Assembly: GCF_014648775.1 (NCBI RefSeq)
Contig: NZ_BMRT01000005.1
Location: 62,001-126,000, forward strand
Direction: 5' to 3'
Source of the DNA: Streptomyces abikoensis
GTDB lineage: Bacteria > Actinomycetota > Actinomycetes > Streptomycetales > Streptomycetaceae
Length of the DNA: 64,000 bases
Shown: positions 18,503 to 27,314 of the stretch, piece by piece
How positions within the stretch are numbered: position 1 is the first letter of the stretch
Layout of the letters: each line of letters begins with the position of its first letter
The notes under the pieces: model-generated
What the model saw: only the letters and a program-made list of their open reading frames with translations
What the model was told of the DNA's origin: nothing
Database searches by the model: none
Translations under genes and position numbers: made by a program

Positions 18503-19867
18503 GTGCCGACGACGACATCACACCCCCCGCGGTACTCCGCGACACCCCGACGCCGCCGCGCGGCCCTGCTGGCCGCCGGCGCCTCGCTGCTGCTCCCCCT
18601 GGCGGCCGCCGCGCCCGCCCTCGCCGTACCCGCCCCGGGCCCCAGCGGCTCCCCGGCCGTCTCCCCCGGCGCCTCGGCGACCCCCGGCAAGCCCGCCGAC
18701 GGCAAGGCCAAGCCGCCGCCGAAGCAGCCGCCCGCCAAGATGTCGACGGTGGGCGGCGAGCTCCTGGGCCGGCCCGGCCCGCAGGTCCAGCTGGGCCCCG
18801 GCGCGCCCGAGCTGCCCCGGGAGCTCAGCGGGAACTCGTGGCTCGTCGCGGACGCCGAGACCGGTGACATCCTCGCCGCCAACAACGCCCACTGGCGGCT
18901 GCCGCCCGCCTCCACGCTGAAGATGCTCTTCGCCGACACGGTGCTGCCGAGGTTCCCGAAGGACAAGAAGCACGAGGTCCGGCCGTCCGACATGGAGGGC
19001 ATGGGCGAGGGCAGCAGCCAGGTCGGGATGAAGGAGGGGCAGACGTACTCCGTCCACGACATGTGGATGGGCGTCTTCCTGCGCTCCGGCAACGACGCCG
19101 TGCACGTGCTGTCCGCGATGAACGGCGGCGTCGCCAAGACCGTCCGGGACATGCAGGAGCACGCCGACGAGCTCCAGGCCGAGGACACCCACGTCGTCAC
19201 GCCCGACGGCTACGACGCGGAGGGCCAGGTCTCCAGCGCCTACGACCTGACGCTCTTCGCCCGCTCCGGCCTGCAGAAGGCCGACTTCCGCGAGTACTGC
19301 TCGACGGCCCGGACGCAGTTCCCCGACGAGGACCACCCGGGGAGGACGAAGGAGATCGTCAACACCAACCGGCTGCTCACCGGCCAGGACGGGGTGACGG
19401 CCTACAAGGGCATGGCGGGCGTGAAGAACGGCTCCACCACCAACGCCGGCAACACCTTCACCGGCGTCGCCCAGCACGACGGCAAGAAGCTGCTGGTCAC
19501 CGTGATGAACCCGGAGATCAAGGAACGCAACCAGGTCTACAAGGAGACCCAGTTGCTCCTCGACTGGGGCTTCGAGGCGGTCGGTCACGTCAAGCCGGTC
19601 GGCGTGCTCGTCCCGCCGAAGGGCGGCTTCCCCGCCGACAAGGGGGCCGGTACGAGCGGGCAGTCCTCGCAGGGCGCCCAGGCGGCCGTCACGGGCGGCG
19701 GCGACGGCATGTGGACGGCCGTCGGGCTGACGGGCGGGGCGCTGGCGGTGCTGGCGGTGGCCGGGTTCTTCGTCAACCGCCGGCATCCGCTGCCGGAGCG
19801 GGCCGCGCGGCGCCGCCCGGGCCACGCGGCGCCGCCTAAGAACCCGCAGAACCCGCCGAAGGAGTAG
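18503..19867 (+). CDS. D-alanyl-D-alanine carboxypeptidase (peptidase S11, membrane-anchored)
   Basis: A 454-residue penicillin-binding protein that trims the terminal D-Ala of peptidoglycan stem peptides. A signal sequence (residues about 17-42) is followed by a Pro/Lys-rich spacer. The catalytic SxxK is Ser137-Thr-Leu-Lys140 (PPASTLKML), the second motif is RSGNDA, and the third is VKNGSTT, where the usual KTG is KNG. A C-terminal membrane helix (about residues 415-435) anchors it, with a basic tail inside. The GTG start is chosen from the signal peptide and the leaderless -10. The last 32 bases overlap the convergent YihY gene. Confidence 0.88.
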   Translation: MPTTTSHPPRYSATPRRRRAALLAAGASLLLPLAAAAPALAVPAPGPSGSPAVSPGASATPGKPADGKAKPPPKQPPAKMSTVGGELLGRPGPQVQLGPGAPELPRELSGNSWLVADAETGDILAANNAHWRLPPASTLKMLFADTVLPRFPKDKKHEVRPSDMEGMGEGSSQVGMKEGQTYSVHDMWMGVFLRSGNDAVHVLSAMNGGVAKTVRDMQEHADELQAEDTHVVTPDGYDAEGQVSSAYDLTLFARSGLQKADFREYCSTARTQFPDEDHPGRTKEIVNTNRLLTGQDGVTAYKGMAGVKNGSTTNAGNTFTGVAQHDGKKLLVTVMNPEIKERNQVYKETQLLLDWGFEAVGHVKPVGVLVPPKGGFPADKGAGTSGQSSQGAQAAVTGGGDGMWTAVGLTGGALAVLAVAGFFVNRRHPLPERAARRRPGHAAPPKNPQNPPKE

Positions 19868-20741
19868 CCGGGGGTGACGCCTTGCGCTGCGACTCCTCGT
19901 GCCGCGTGGCCGCGCCGTCCGTGGCGGTCCACGCGGCACAGTAGAGCGTGAGCTTGGCCGTGAAGTTGATCCACAGCAGCAGGGCGATCGGGGTGCCGAA
20001 CGCGCCGTACATGCTCCGGGCCGCCACGCCCCGCAGATAGCCGCTCAGCACCAGCTTGAGCAGCTCGAAGCCCACCGCCCCGAGCAGCGCGCCGGTGACC
20101 AGCCGGCGCCGCTCGGGGTGGACGCCGGGCAGCCGCGACAGGACGTAGAGCATCAGCAGGAAGTCCGCGAGGACGGCGATGCAGAAGCCGACGGCCGTCA
20201 GCAGCCCGCCGACGCCCTCCAGCCCGGCCCGCTCCACGACCCAGCCGACCGCCGCCGACGCGAACGCCGAGCAGCCCGCCGACAGCAGGAAGACCCCACC
20301 GAGGCCCAGCAGCAGGGCGACGTCCTTGGCCTTGAGGAGCAGGAGGTTGCCGGGGTCCTCCTCCACCTCCCACACCGCCCGCAGGCACTCCCGCAGCTGG
20401 CCGACCCAGCTGATCCCGGTGAACAGCAGCAGGCCGCCGGCGACGAGGCCGACCGTGCCGGCGTTGTCGGTGAACGAGGTGACGTCGAGGGCGCCGGAGG
20501 GCATCTGCTCGGCGACCCGCCGCTCCAGCTCCTTGGTCTGCTGATCGCTGAGCACGGCGGCGGCCACGGCCGCGCCGAGGGTGAGCAGGGGGAAGAGCGC
20601 GACGAAACTCGAGAAGGTGATCGCGGCGGCGAGCCGCGTCCACTTCACACGATCGAGGGTGTCGTACGCGCGCCAGGCGTGCGTCCGCATCGCCTTCGCG
20701 ACGAGCGGACCGATCAGGGGCAGCCGGGTGAGCCAGTCCAT
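19836..20741 (-). CDS. YihY/BrkB-family membrane protein
   Basis: A 301-residue inner-membrane protein with six predicted helices. Family signs are AAAITFSSFVALFPLLTL at the first helix, LRECLRAVWEVEEDPGN in the loop, and FGTPIALLLWINFTAKLTLY near the C-terminus (given in parts). The family was once called RNase BN in error; its function is unknown, and a transport role is often suggested. The gene starts inside the last 28 bases of the RNA ligase-like gene, so the two are co-transcribed, and its end overlaps the convergent carboxypeptidase gene. Confidence 0.85.
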   Translation of the reverse strand: MDWLTRLPLIGPLVAKAMRTHAWRAYDTLDRVKWTRLAAAITFSSFVALFPLLTLGAAVAAAVLSDQQTKELERRVAEQMPSGALDVTSFTDNAGTVGLVAGGLLLFTGISWVGQLRECLRAVWEVEEDPGNLLLLKAKDVALLLGLGGVFLLSAGCSAFASAAVGWVVERAGLEGVGGLLTAVGFCIAVLADFLLMLYVLSRLPGVHPERRRLVTGALLGAVGFELLKLVLSGYLRGVAARSMYGAFGTPIALLLWINFTAKLTLYCAAWTATDGAATRHEESQRKASPPATPSAGSAGS

Positions 20742-21346
20742 GAGCTACGGATACCCGCGTCGTCCTGGCGCGGCACCGCCGCGCTCACGTCGTCCGTACC
20801 GGAGGCGTCGGTTCCGGAGGCGTCGGTCCCAAAGGGAAAGTGGCGCTCGAGGCGCCAGATCCCGTCCTCTCCCTGCTCGTAGAGGGCGAAGCCCTCGATC
20901 GTCCACTCCGCCTCGTAGTCCGCGAGCTCCGTGAAGGCCCGGTCCATGGCCTCCTCGGCGATGCCGTGGGCCACCGTGACATGCGGGTGGTACGGGAACT
21001 GGAGCTCCCGCGCGACCGGGCCCGACCCGTCCCGCACCCGCTTCTGCAGCCAGGCGCAGGAGGCCGAGCCCTCGACCACGTTCACATAGACGACGGGCGA
21101 GAGCGGGCGGAACGTGCCCGTCCCCGAGAGCCGCATCCGGAAGGGGCGCCCCGCCGCCGCGACCTCGGCGAGGTGCCGCTCGATCGCGGGGAGCGACGAG
21201 GCGTCCACCTCCGTGGGCGGCAGCAGGGTGACGTGCGTGGGAATGCCGTGGGCGTGCGGGTCGCCGAAGCCTTCGCGGCGCTTCTGGAGGAAGCTGCCGT
21301 ACGGCTCCGGGACCGCGATCGAAACGCCGAGCGTTACGGTCCCCAC
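20714..21346 (-). CDS. 2'-5' RNA ligase family protein (2H phosphoesterase)
   Basis: A 210-residue protein with the two HxT motifs of the 2H phosphoesterase fold: HVTLLPP at residue 38 and HVTVAHG at about residue 122. Related enzymes (LigT/ThpR, cyclic phosphodiesterases) act on 2',3'-cyclic or 2'-5' RNA linkages. A GTG start with GGAGGGAG 8 nt upstream is clear. The C-terminal tail contains a short Gly-Thr-Asp-Ala-Ser repeat caused by a 15 bp tandem duplication. It overlaps the start of the YihY gene by 28 bases. Confidence 0.82.
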   Translation of the reverse strand: MGTVTLGVSIAVPEPYGSFLQKRREGFGDPHAHGIPTHVTLLPPTEVDASSLPAIERHLAEVAAAGRPFRMRLSGTGTFRPLSPVVYVNVVEGSASCAWLQKRVRDGSGPVARELQFPYHPHVTVAHGIAEEAMDRAFTELADYEAEWTIEGFALYEQGEDGIWRLERHFPFGTDASGTDASGTDDVSAAVPRQDDAGIRSSWTGSPGCP

Positions 21347-21522
21347 TGCGTTCTCCCTCCTGGCGCCTGTACGTCCCCGTGGTCAGTGTGACGGCTGCGC
21401 CGCTCCCACTGCCAGATCTCCTGGTCCCGCCCGCCCGGGACAAGGGTCCCGACGTGCGCGGACGCCGGTGAACCGTATCCGGATGGCTCAGCGGCCGGCG
21501 GGGCCGCCGAAGCGCGTGCCCG

Positions 21523-22536
21523 TCAGTGGGCGGCGGGCAGGAAGCCCACCCGGTCGTACGCCCGGGCCAGGGTGTCCGCCGCGACGGCCCGGGCCTTCTC
21601 CGCGCCCTTGGCCAGCACCGCGTCCAGCTCGGCCGGGTCGTCCAGGTACTCCTGGGTACGGGCGCGGAAGGGGGTGACGAAGTCGACCATGACCTCGGCG
21701 AGGTCCGTCTTCAGCGCGCCGTAGCCCTTGCCCTCGTACTTCTGCTCCAGCTCGGCGATCGTGGTCCCGGTGAGCGTGGAGTAGATCGTGAGGAGGTTGC
21801 TGACGCCCGGCTTCTTCTCGGCGTCGAAGCGGATGACCGTGTCGGTGTCGGTGACCGCGCTCTTGATCTTCTTCGCCGAGACCTTGGGCTCGTCGAGCAG
21901 ATTGATCAGGCCCTTGGGGTTCGCCGTCGACTTGCTCATCTTCGCCGACGGGTCCTGCAGGTCGTAGATCTTCGCCGTCTCGCGGACGATGTGCGCCGAC
22001 GGGAGGGTGAAGGTGTCGCCGAAGCGGCCGTTGAAGCGCTCGGCCAGATCGCGCGTGAGCTCGATGTGCTGGCGCTGGTCCTCCCCCACCGGCACCGCGT
22101 CCGCCTGGTACAGGAGGATGTCGGCGACCTGGAGGATCGGGTAGGTGAACAGGCCGACCGTGGTGGCGCCGGCACCCTGCTTGGCGGACTTGTCCTTGAA
22201 CTGCGTCATGCGCGAGGCCTCGCCGAAGCCGGTGAGGCAGTTCATCACCCAGCCGAGCTGGGCGTGCTCCGGGACGTGGCTCTGCACGAACAGCGTGCAG
22301 CGCTCCGGGTCCAGCCCGGCGGCCAGCAGCTGGGCGGCCGCGATGCGGGTGTTGGCCCGCAGCTCCTTGGGGTCCTGCGGCACGGTGATCGCATGGAGGT
22401 CGACGACCATGTAGAAGGCGTCGTGGGACTCCTGCAGGGCCACGTACTGACGGACGGCACCGAGGTAGTTCCCGAGGTGGAACGAGCCTGCGGTGGGCTG
22501 GATACCGGAGAGAGCGCGCGGACGATCAAGGGCCAT
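21523..22536 (-). CDS. trpS: Tryptophan--tRNA ligase
   Basis: A 337-residue class I aminoacyl-tRNA synthetase that charges tRNA(Trp). The HIGH-equivalent is in GSFHLGNYLGA (residues about 16-26) and the KMSKS loop is SAKMSKSTANPKG near residue 195. DLHAIT, VGEDQRQHIELTRD and NRFGDTF-type segments are as in bacterial TrpRS. The ATG at 22536 (MALDRP) is preferred to the ATG three codons upstream. It is divergent from rocD and ends 176 bp after the RNA ligase-like gene start; the gap 21347-21522 shows only a GC-rich hairpin CGGCGG-CCGCCG near 21495. Confidence 0.95.
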   Translation of the reverse strand: MALDRPRALSGIQPTAGSFHLGNYLGAVRQYVALQESHDAFYMVVDLHAITVPQDPKELRANTRIAAAQLLAAGLDPERCTLFVQSHVPEHAQLGWVMNCLTGFGEASRMTQFKDKSAKQGAGATTVGLFTYPILQVADILLYQADAVPVGEDQRQHIELTRDLAERFNGRFGDTFTLPSAHIVRETAKIYDLQDPSAKMSKSTANPKGLINLLDEPKVSAKKIKSAVTDTDTVIRFDAEKKPGVSNLLTIYSTLTGTTIAELEQKYEGKGYGALKTDLAEVMVDFVTPFRARTQEYLDDPAELDAVLAKGAEKARAVAADTLARAYDRVGFLPAAH

Positions 22537-22599
22537 GCACAACATTCTCTCAGGTGCGGGCGCGGACTCGGTTCAGCTGTGGAAAACCTCGTCCACCGG

Positions 22600-22618
22600 G
22601 GGTGTACGGCGGGTGTAC
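22600..22618. promoter_or_regulatory. 11 bp-spaced direct repeats between trpS and rocD
   Basis: GGGTGTAC occurs twice, at 22600-22607 and 22611-22618, one helical turn apart, in the 144 bp divergent gap. Further on, ACCAGCC is also repeated near 22625-22645. This is a plausible regulator site for rocD; no specific protein is assigned. Confidence 0.35.
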
Positions 22619-22680
22619 AAAGGCGTCAGCACCAGCCAGTACCAGCCAACAGCAGGCCCCGGGCCGGAACGGAGCTCACG

Positions 22681-23889
22681 GTGACCGCCACGGAACGCAG
22701 CATCGCCGCCGCCGAGAAGTACAGCGCGCACAACTACCACCCGCTGCCGGTCGTCGTCGCGACCGCGCAGGGCGCCTGGATGACCGACGTCGAGGGGCGC
22801 CGCTACCTCGACATGCTCGCCGGCTATTCGGCGCTGAACTTCGGCCACGGCCACCGACGACTGATCGAAGCGGCCAAGGAGCAGCTCGACAGGGTGACAC
22901 TGACCTCCCGCGCCTTCCACCACGACCGCTTCGGCGAGTTCTGTACCGCGCTGGCGGAGCTGTGCGGGATGGAGATGGTCCTGCCCATGAACACGGGCGC
23001 CGAGGCCGTGGAGACGGCCGTGAAGACCGCCCGCAAGTGGGGCTACCGCGTCAAGGGCGTGCCCGACGGCAAGGCGAAGATCGTCGTCGCGGACAACAAC
23101 TTCCACGGCCGGACGACCACGATCATCAGCTTCTCCACGGACGAGGAGGCCCGGGCGGACTACGGCCCCTACACCCCCGGCTTCGAGATCGTCCCGTACG
23201 GCGACCTGGCGGCCCTGGAGGCCGCCGTCGACGAGCACACCGTGGCCGTGCTGCTGGAGCCCATCCAGGGCGAGGCGGGCGTCCTGGTGCCGCCGGCCGG
23301 CTATCTGCCGGGCGTCCGCCGGCTCACGCGGGAGCGGAACGTCCTCTTCATGGCGGACGAGATCCAGTCCGGGCTCGGCAGAACGGGCCGGACGTTCGCC
23401 TGCGAGCACGAGGACGTGGTCCCCGACGTCTACATCCTCGGCAAGGCGCTCGGCGGCGGCGTGGTCCCCGTCTCGGCGGTCGTCTCCTCGCGCGAGGTGC
23501 TGGGCGTCTACAAGCCGGGCGAGCACGGTTCCACCTTCGGGGGGAATCCGCTGGCGTGCGCGGTGGCCCTGGAGGTCATCGAGATCCTCCGCTCCGGCGA
23601 GTACCAGGAACGCGCGGCCCTCCTCGGCGACCACCTCCACCACGAACTCGGCCTCCTGACCGGCGGCCCGGCCGTCACGGCCGTCCGCGGCCGGGGTCTG
23701 TGGGCGGGCGTCGACATCGCCCCGGGCATCGGCACGGGCCGCGAGGTCTCGGAGCGGCTGATGGCACGCGGGGTGCTGGTCAAGGACACCCACGGCGCGA
23801 CGATCCGCATCGCCCCGCCGCTGGTCATCAGCAAGGAGGACCTGGACTGGGGGCTGGAGCGGCTGCGGGAGGTCCTGACGGCCGGCTGA
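22681..23889 (+). CDS. rocD: Ornithine--oxo-acid transaminase
   Basis: A 402-residue class III PLP aminotransferase that converts ornithine and 2-oxoglutarate to glutamate semialdehyde and glutamate in arginine breakdown. Typical features are YSAHNYHPLPVV at the N-terminus (ornithine aminotransferases), NTGAEAVETAVK, FHGRTT, ADEIQSGLGRTG and the PLP lysine in ILGKALGGG. GTG start at 22681 with GGAGC upstream. The last 62 bases overlap the convergent Lrp-type regulator, whose position suggests that it controls this gene. Confidence 0.93.
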   Translation: MTATERSIAAAEKYSAHNYHPLPVVVATAQGAWMTDVEGRRYLDMLAGYSALNFGHGHRRLIEAAKEQLDRVTLTSRAFHHDRFGEFCTALAELCGMEMVLPMNTGAEAVETAVKTARKWGYRVKGVPDGKAKIVVADNNFHGRTTTIISFSTDEEARADYGPYTPGFEIVPYGDLAALEAAVDEHTVAVLLEPIQGEAGVLVPPAGYLPGVRRLTRERNVLFMADEIQSGLGRTGRTFACEHEDVVPDVYILGKALGGGVVPVSAVVSSREVLGVYKPGEHGSTFGGNPLACAVALEVIEILRSGEYQERAALLGDHLHHELGLLTGGPAVTAVRGRGLWAGVDIAPGIGTGREVSERLMARGVLVKDTHGATIRIAPPLVISKEDLDWGLERLREVLTAG

Positions 23890-24871
23890 ACCCCCGGCGC
23901 GGTGACAGCAGCGCCCCCGCGCGCTTGACGTGCCGGGTGACCAACGCTGTCTCGGCGCCCCGCACCCCGGGCAGGGCGCCGACGCGCAGGGCGAGGTAGT
24001 CGTACAGCGCGTCGGCGTCCCGGACGACGACGCTCACCATCATGTTGCTCGGCCCGGTGACGGCGGCGGCGTACGCCACTTCGGCGTGCCCGGCGAGGGC
24101 CTCGGCGACGGCGCCGAGCCGGGCGGGGGCGATGCTCAGCCACAGCACGGCCTCGCAGTCGAAGCCGTAGAGCGCCGGGTCGATGTCGACGTCGAAGTAC
24201 AGCGCCCCGGTGGCCCGGAGCTCCTCGATCCGGCGCCGCACGGTGGACTGCGACCAGCCCGTGACGGCGGCCAGTTCGGGGACGGCGGCACGCCCGTCCT
24301 TCGCGAGGACGTCCAGCAACCGCTGATCGGCCGCGGTCGGTTCCATCCGGACGCCGCCCGTGGGCGCCGGCCGGGACAGCTCCGCGACCTGTCGCGCGTC
24401 GAGCGCGTCGGTACGCCCCGGCCAGCCGGCCGTACCGGCGACCGGGCGCAGCACACAGTGGGCGGTGACCCCGGTGATCCGCGGAGTTCTGGGCAGCTTG
24501 GACAGCAGCAGGCTCCCCGGGCCCGAGCCTGCCCGGGCCCGGGTGACGCAGGTGACCTCGGTGCCGCCGGAGGCGAGCCCCACCCATGAGGTGTCCGCCC
24601 GCTCGGCCAGCGCGGCGGCGATCGCCGCCGAGGCGTCGGGCGCGCACTGGATCCGTACGCCCCAGTCGACGAGGCCCAGGCTCCGGGCGTCCGGCAGCCC
24701 GACGACGCGCAGTGCGCCGGCCGCGCGCAGCCGGTGGTAACGGCGGGCGATCGTCCGGTCCGAGGTGCCGAGGACGGCGGCGACGCGGCTGAAGGGGACG
24801 CGTCCGTCGAGCTGGAGGGCGTGGGCCAACTGCCGGTCGAGGAGGTCGAGATCGCGTATGACGGAATCCAC
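23828..24871 (-). CDS. Double-module Lrp/AsnC-family regulator
   Basis: A 347-residue protein, about twice the usual Lrp length. The first HTH is LDRQLAHALQLDGRVPFSRVAAVLGTSDRTIARRYHRL (residues about 10-48, shown as family pattern), followed by a RAM-like domain. A second HTH (DQRLLDVLAKDGRAAVPELA, about residues 181-200) and a second RAM domain follow. Such tandem forms act as an intramolecular dimer. The C-terminal 30 residues are Pro/Ala-rich and are encoded in the overlap with rocD. GTG start. Control of rocD is inferred from gene position only. Confidence 0.85.
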   Translation of the reverse strand: MDSVIRDLDLLDRQLAHALQLDGRVPFSRVAAVLGTSDRTIARRYHRLRAAGALRVVGLPDARSLGLVDWGVRIQCAPDASAAIAAALAERADTSWVGLASGGTEVTCVTRARAGSGPGSLLLSKLPRTPRITGVTAHCVLRPVAGTAGWPGRTDALDARQVAELSRPAPTGGVRMEPTAADQRLLDVLAKDGRAAVPELAAVTGWSQSTVRRRIEELRATGALYFDVDIDPALYGFDCEAVLWLSIAPARLGAVAEALAGHAEVAYAAAVTGPSNMMVSVVVRDADALYDYLALRVGALPGVRGAETALVTRHVKRAGALLSPRRGFSRPSGPPAAAPAPSPGPPC

Positions 24872-24955
24872 CGGGAGACGGTATCGGATGTCGGATTACG
24901 TCAGAGGAAGGCCGGACAGGGACGCGGCCCGCCGGGGGCGGCGAGGGTCATCGGC

Positions 24956-25762
24956 ATGACGCAACACAACGAACTCGATCCCGTCGCGCGCACCGCACTG
25001 CTCACGGCCGCCCAGCGGGCCCGCGAATCGACCAGGGCGGACGCCCTCTTCCACGACCCTCTCGCCGCCACCCTCGCCGGTCCGCCGGGCGCGGGCCTGC
25101 TGGCGGACTTCGGCGACACACCGCTGATTTCGGTCCGGACGCGGTTCTTTGACGAGGCAATCGGGCGCGCGATGGAGCACGGGAGTCCTCATCGGCTCGT
25201 GATCGTCGCGGCGGGGATGGACACCCGCGCGTACCGGCTGGGGCTGCCCGGCGAGGTGACGGTCTACGAGCTGGACCGGCCGGAGGTCCTGGACCGCAAG
25301 GAGCGGCTGCTGGACGGCGTCGCCGCGCCGACGTGCCGCCGCGTCGGGGTGGGCGTCGACCTCGCGACGGCCGACTGGGGCGAGGCCCTGGCCGAAGCGG
25401 GATTCCGGGCGGCCGACGGGCCGACGTGCTGGCTCGTGGAAGGGCTGAACCAGTACCTGGCGGAGCCGGACGTGCTCGCGCTCCTCGACCGGATCTCGGC
25501 CCTGTCCGCACCGGGAAGCCGGCTCCTCACCGACTTCGTGCCCGCCGCGCTCCTCGCCGCGCCCGAGGCCCGTCCGCTGCTGCGGCTGATGGCGGAGTGG
25601 GGCGCGCCGTGGCTGTACGGCACGGACGAGCCCGAGGCGCTGCTCGCGGGGTTCGGGTGGCGGGCCGAGGTGCGGTCGTTCGCCGAGGTGGGCGAGGAGC
25701 TGGGACGGTGGCTGCCGGGCGGGCGGGAGCTGTCGGGGTGGGTGGTGGAGGCGGCGCGGTAG
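24956..25762 (+). CDS. Class I methyltransferase of the leucine carboxyl methyltransferase type
   Basis: A 268-residue protein of the actinobacterial SAM-dependent methyltransferase family related to LCMT. Marks are ARTALLTAAQRARES at the N-terminus, VRTRFFDEAI, VIVAAGMDTRAYRL (SAM motif I) and YELDRPEVLDRKE, then WLVEGLNQYL. These enzymes often methylate carboxyl or hydroxyl groups of small molecules or polyketides; the substrate here is unknown. The ATG at 24956 starts directly before the conserved N-terminal helix. It is divergent from the Lrp gene and ends 4 bp before the convergent ATP-grasp gene. Confidence 0.82.
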   Translation: MTQHNELDPVARTALLTAAQRARESTRADALFHDPLAATLAGPPGAGLLADFGDTPLISVRTRFFDEAIGRAMEHGSPHRLVIVAAGMDTRAYRLGLPGEVTVYELDRPEVLDRKERLLDGVAAPTCRRVGVGVDLATADWGEALAEAGFRAADGPTCWLVEGLNQYLAEPDVLALLDRISALSAPGSRLLTDFVPAALLAAPEARPLLRLMAEWGAPWLYGTDEPEALLAGFGWRAEVRSFAEVGEELGRWLPGGRELSGWVVEAAR

Positions 25763-25766
25763 CGGG

Positions 25767-26972
25767 TCAGCCCTCCGGCAGGATGACATGGGGGACGAAG
25801 CGGGCGTACCCGTCCGTGACCAGGTTCGCCGACTCCCGGATGCCCAGCCCCGCGGGCTCGCCGTCGACGACCCAGGCGCCCAGCACGACGTGGTTGCCGT
25901 CGAAGGCGGGCAGTGGGGCGAACTGCTGGTAGCAGCAGGGCTCGTCCCGCACCGCGGGGGCGCTCCCGGCGGGGTGGAGGGTGACGCCCGCGCCCTCGCG
26001 CCCGAAGAGCGGCTTGGCCGCCCACCCGGTTTCGCGGGCGAGTTCGCGGGGGCCGTCCAGATAGGCGGGCAGCAGATTCGGGTGTCCGGGGAAGAGTTCC
26101 CAGAGGACCGCCAGCAGCGCTTTGTTGGAGAGCAGCATCTTCCACGCCGGTTCGATCCACAGCGTGGACCCCGTGCCGCCGCCGTTGTCGAGCGTGTCGA
26201 GCACGTGCGGGCCGAAGTCGTCCTCGGCCAGCCATTCCCAGGGGTAGAGCTTGAAACAGGCCCGGACGAAACGGAGTTTCTTGTCGACGAAACGGCCGGA
26301 GAGGCCGTCCCAGCCGATGTCCTCCATCGCGATGACGTCCGTCGCGATGCCCGCCTGTTCCGCCGTCTCGCGGAGATAGGCGACGGTCATCAGGTCCTCG
26401 CCCAGTTCGTCGCCGATGGAATGCGCGAAATGCACGGGCGCGCCGGGCGGCAGCAGGGCCGCCTGGCGGCGCCAGGCGTCGACGAGCCGTTCGTGGAGGG
26501 AATTCCACTGGTCGGCGTCGGGCACGCCGGCGAAGCGTTCCTCCATCCAGAACCACTGCGGACCGGCCGCCTCCACGAGGGATGTCGGGGTGTCGGCGTT
26601 GTACTCCAGCATCTTCGCGGGGCCGCCGCGCCCGTCGTAGTGGAGGTCGAAGCGGCCGTAGAGGGAGGGGATTTCCTCGCGGCGCCGCCAGGACTCGCTG
26701 ATCAGAGCCGTCAGCCGGGGGTCGGCCAGGCCGAGGTCCGCGAAGCGGTGGTGCTCCACGATGTGCGCGGCCGCGGCCAGGCACATCGTGTGGAGCTCCT
26801 CGACGACGTCCTCCAGCGCCTCGACCTCGGGCAGCGTGAAGGAGTAGTACGCGCTCTCGTCCCAGTACGGCCGCAGGGAGCCGTCAGGTTCCCGGGTGAG
26901 CGGATAGATCAGGCCCTGTTCCTCGACGGTGTGCTGCCAGCCGGGGCGAGGGGTGGTGCGATGACGGCGCAT
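25767..26972 (-). CDS. ATP-grasp protein of the glutathionylspermidine synthase family
   Basis: A 401-residue protein like the synthetase domain of GspS and E. coli YgiC/YjfC. Conserved stretches are MLEYNADTPTSLVEA, QWFWMEERF, WEWLAEDDFG, EPAWKMLLSNKALLA and KPLFGREGAGV; CCYQQFAPLP follows. These proteins form an amide bond using ATP. Actinobacteria make mycothiol rather than glutathione, so glutathionylspermidine is an unlikely product. The gene begins 9 bp after a small lipoprotein gene, the same order as E. coli ygiB-ygiC. It may modify a peptide or polyamine at the envelope; this is an inference. Confidence 0.85.
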   Translation of the reverse strand: MRRHRTTPRPGWQHTVEEQGLIYPLTREPDGSLRPYWDESAYYSFTLPEVEALEDVVEELHTMCLAAAAHIVEHHRFADLGLADPRLTALISESWRRREEIPSLYGRFDLHYDGRGGPAKMLEYNADTPTSLVEAAGPQWFWMEERFAGVPDADQWNSLHERLVDAWRRQAALLPPGAPVHFAHSIGDELGEDLMTVAYLRETAEQAGIATDVIAMEDIGWDGLSGRFVDKKLRFVRACFKLYPWEWLAEDDFGPHVLDTLDNGGGTGSTLWIEPAWKMLLSNKALLAVLWELFPGHPNLLPAYLDGPRELARETGWAAKPLFGREGAGVTLHPAGSAPAVRDEPCCYQQFAPLPAFDGNHVVLGAWVVDGEPAGLGIRESANLVTDGYARFVPHVILPEG

Positions 26973-26981
26973 GTCCGGGGA

Positions 26982-27314
26982 TCAGCCGCCGCTCGAACCG
27001 GAATGGCTCTTGGAGGAGGAACAGCCGAAACCGCCCCGGGAAACGGCCTTGCTCTTGTCGAACGTACCGGCCTTGGCGCGACTGCCGGAATCGCCGGAGT
27101 TGTAGTACCAGGTACCGGCGGCGTGACCGCCGCCGGTGCTCTTGCAGGACTTGGAGTCGAGGACTTTGTAGCCCTTTCCCGCCTCATAGCTGTTGCGGTC
27201 GACACAGCGTTTGTCCGGCTCGGATCCGCAGGAGGTGAGAGCGGCGGCGAGCACGCCCATTCCGCCCAATATGACCGTGCTGGACCGCAGACGCCGTCGC
27301 GCCTTCTTCTCCAT
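26982..27314 (-). CDS. Small DUF1190/YgiB-like lipoprotein
   Basis: A 110-residue secreted lipoprotein. A basic start MEKKARRRLRSS, a hydrophobic core and the lipobox LTSC (Cys at about residue 29) are followed by a short domain with Cys pairs (CVDRNSY, SKSCKS), a Trp-Tyr-Tyr segment and a tail of Gly/Ser with GGFGCSSSKSHSGSSGG. The Ser/Gly tail and arrangement resemble E. coli YgiB/YjfM. ATG at 27314 is chosen over 27347 because it starts at the signal peptide and has GGGGG upstream. It is the first gene of a two-gene unit with the ATP-grasp protein. Confidence 0.7.
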   Translation of the reverse strand: MEKKARRRLRSSTVILGGMGVLAAALTSCGSEPDKRCVDRNSYEAGKGYKVLDSKSCKSTGGGHAAGTWYYNSGDSGSRAKAGTFDKSKAVSRGGFGCSSSKSHSGSSGG

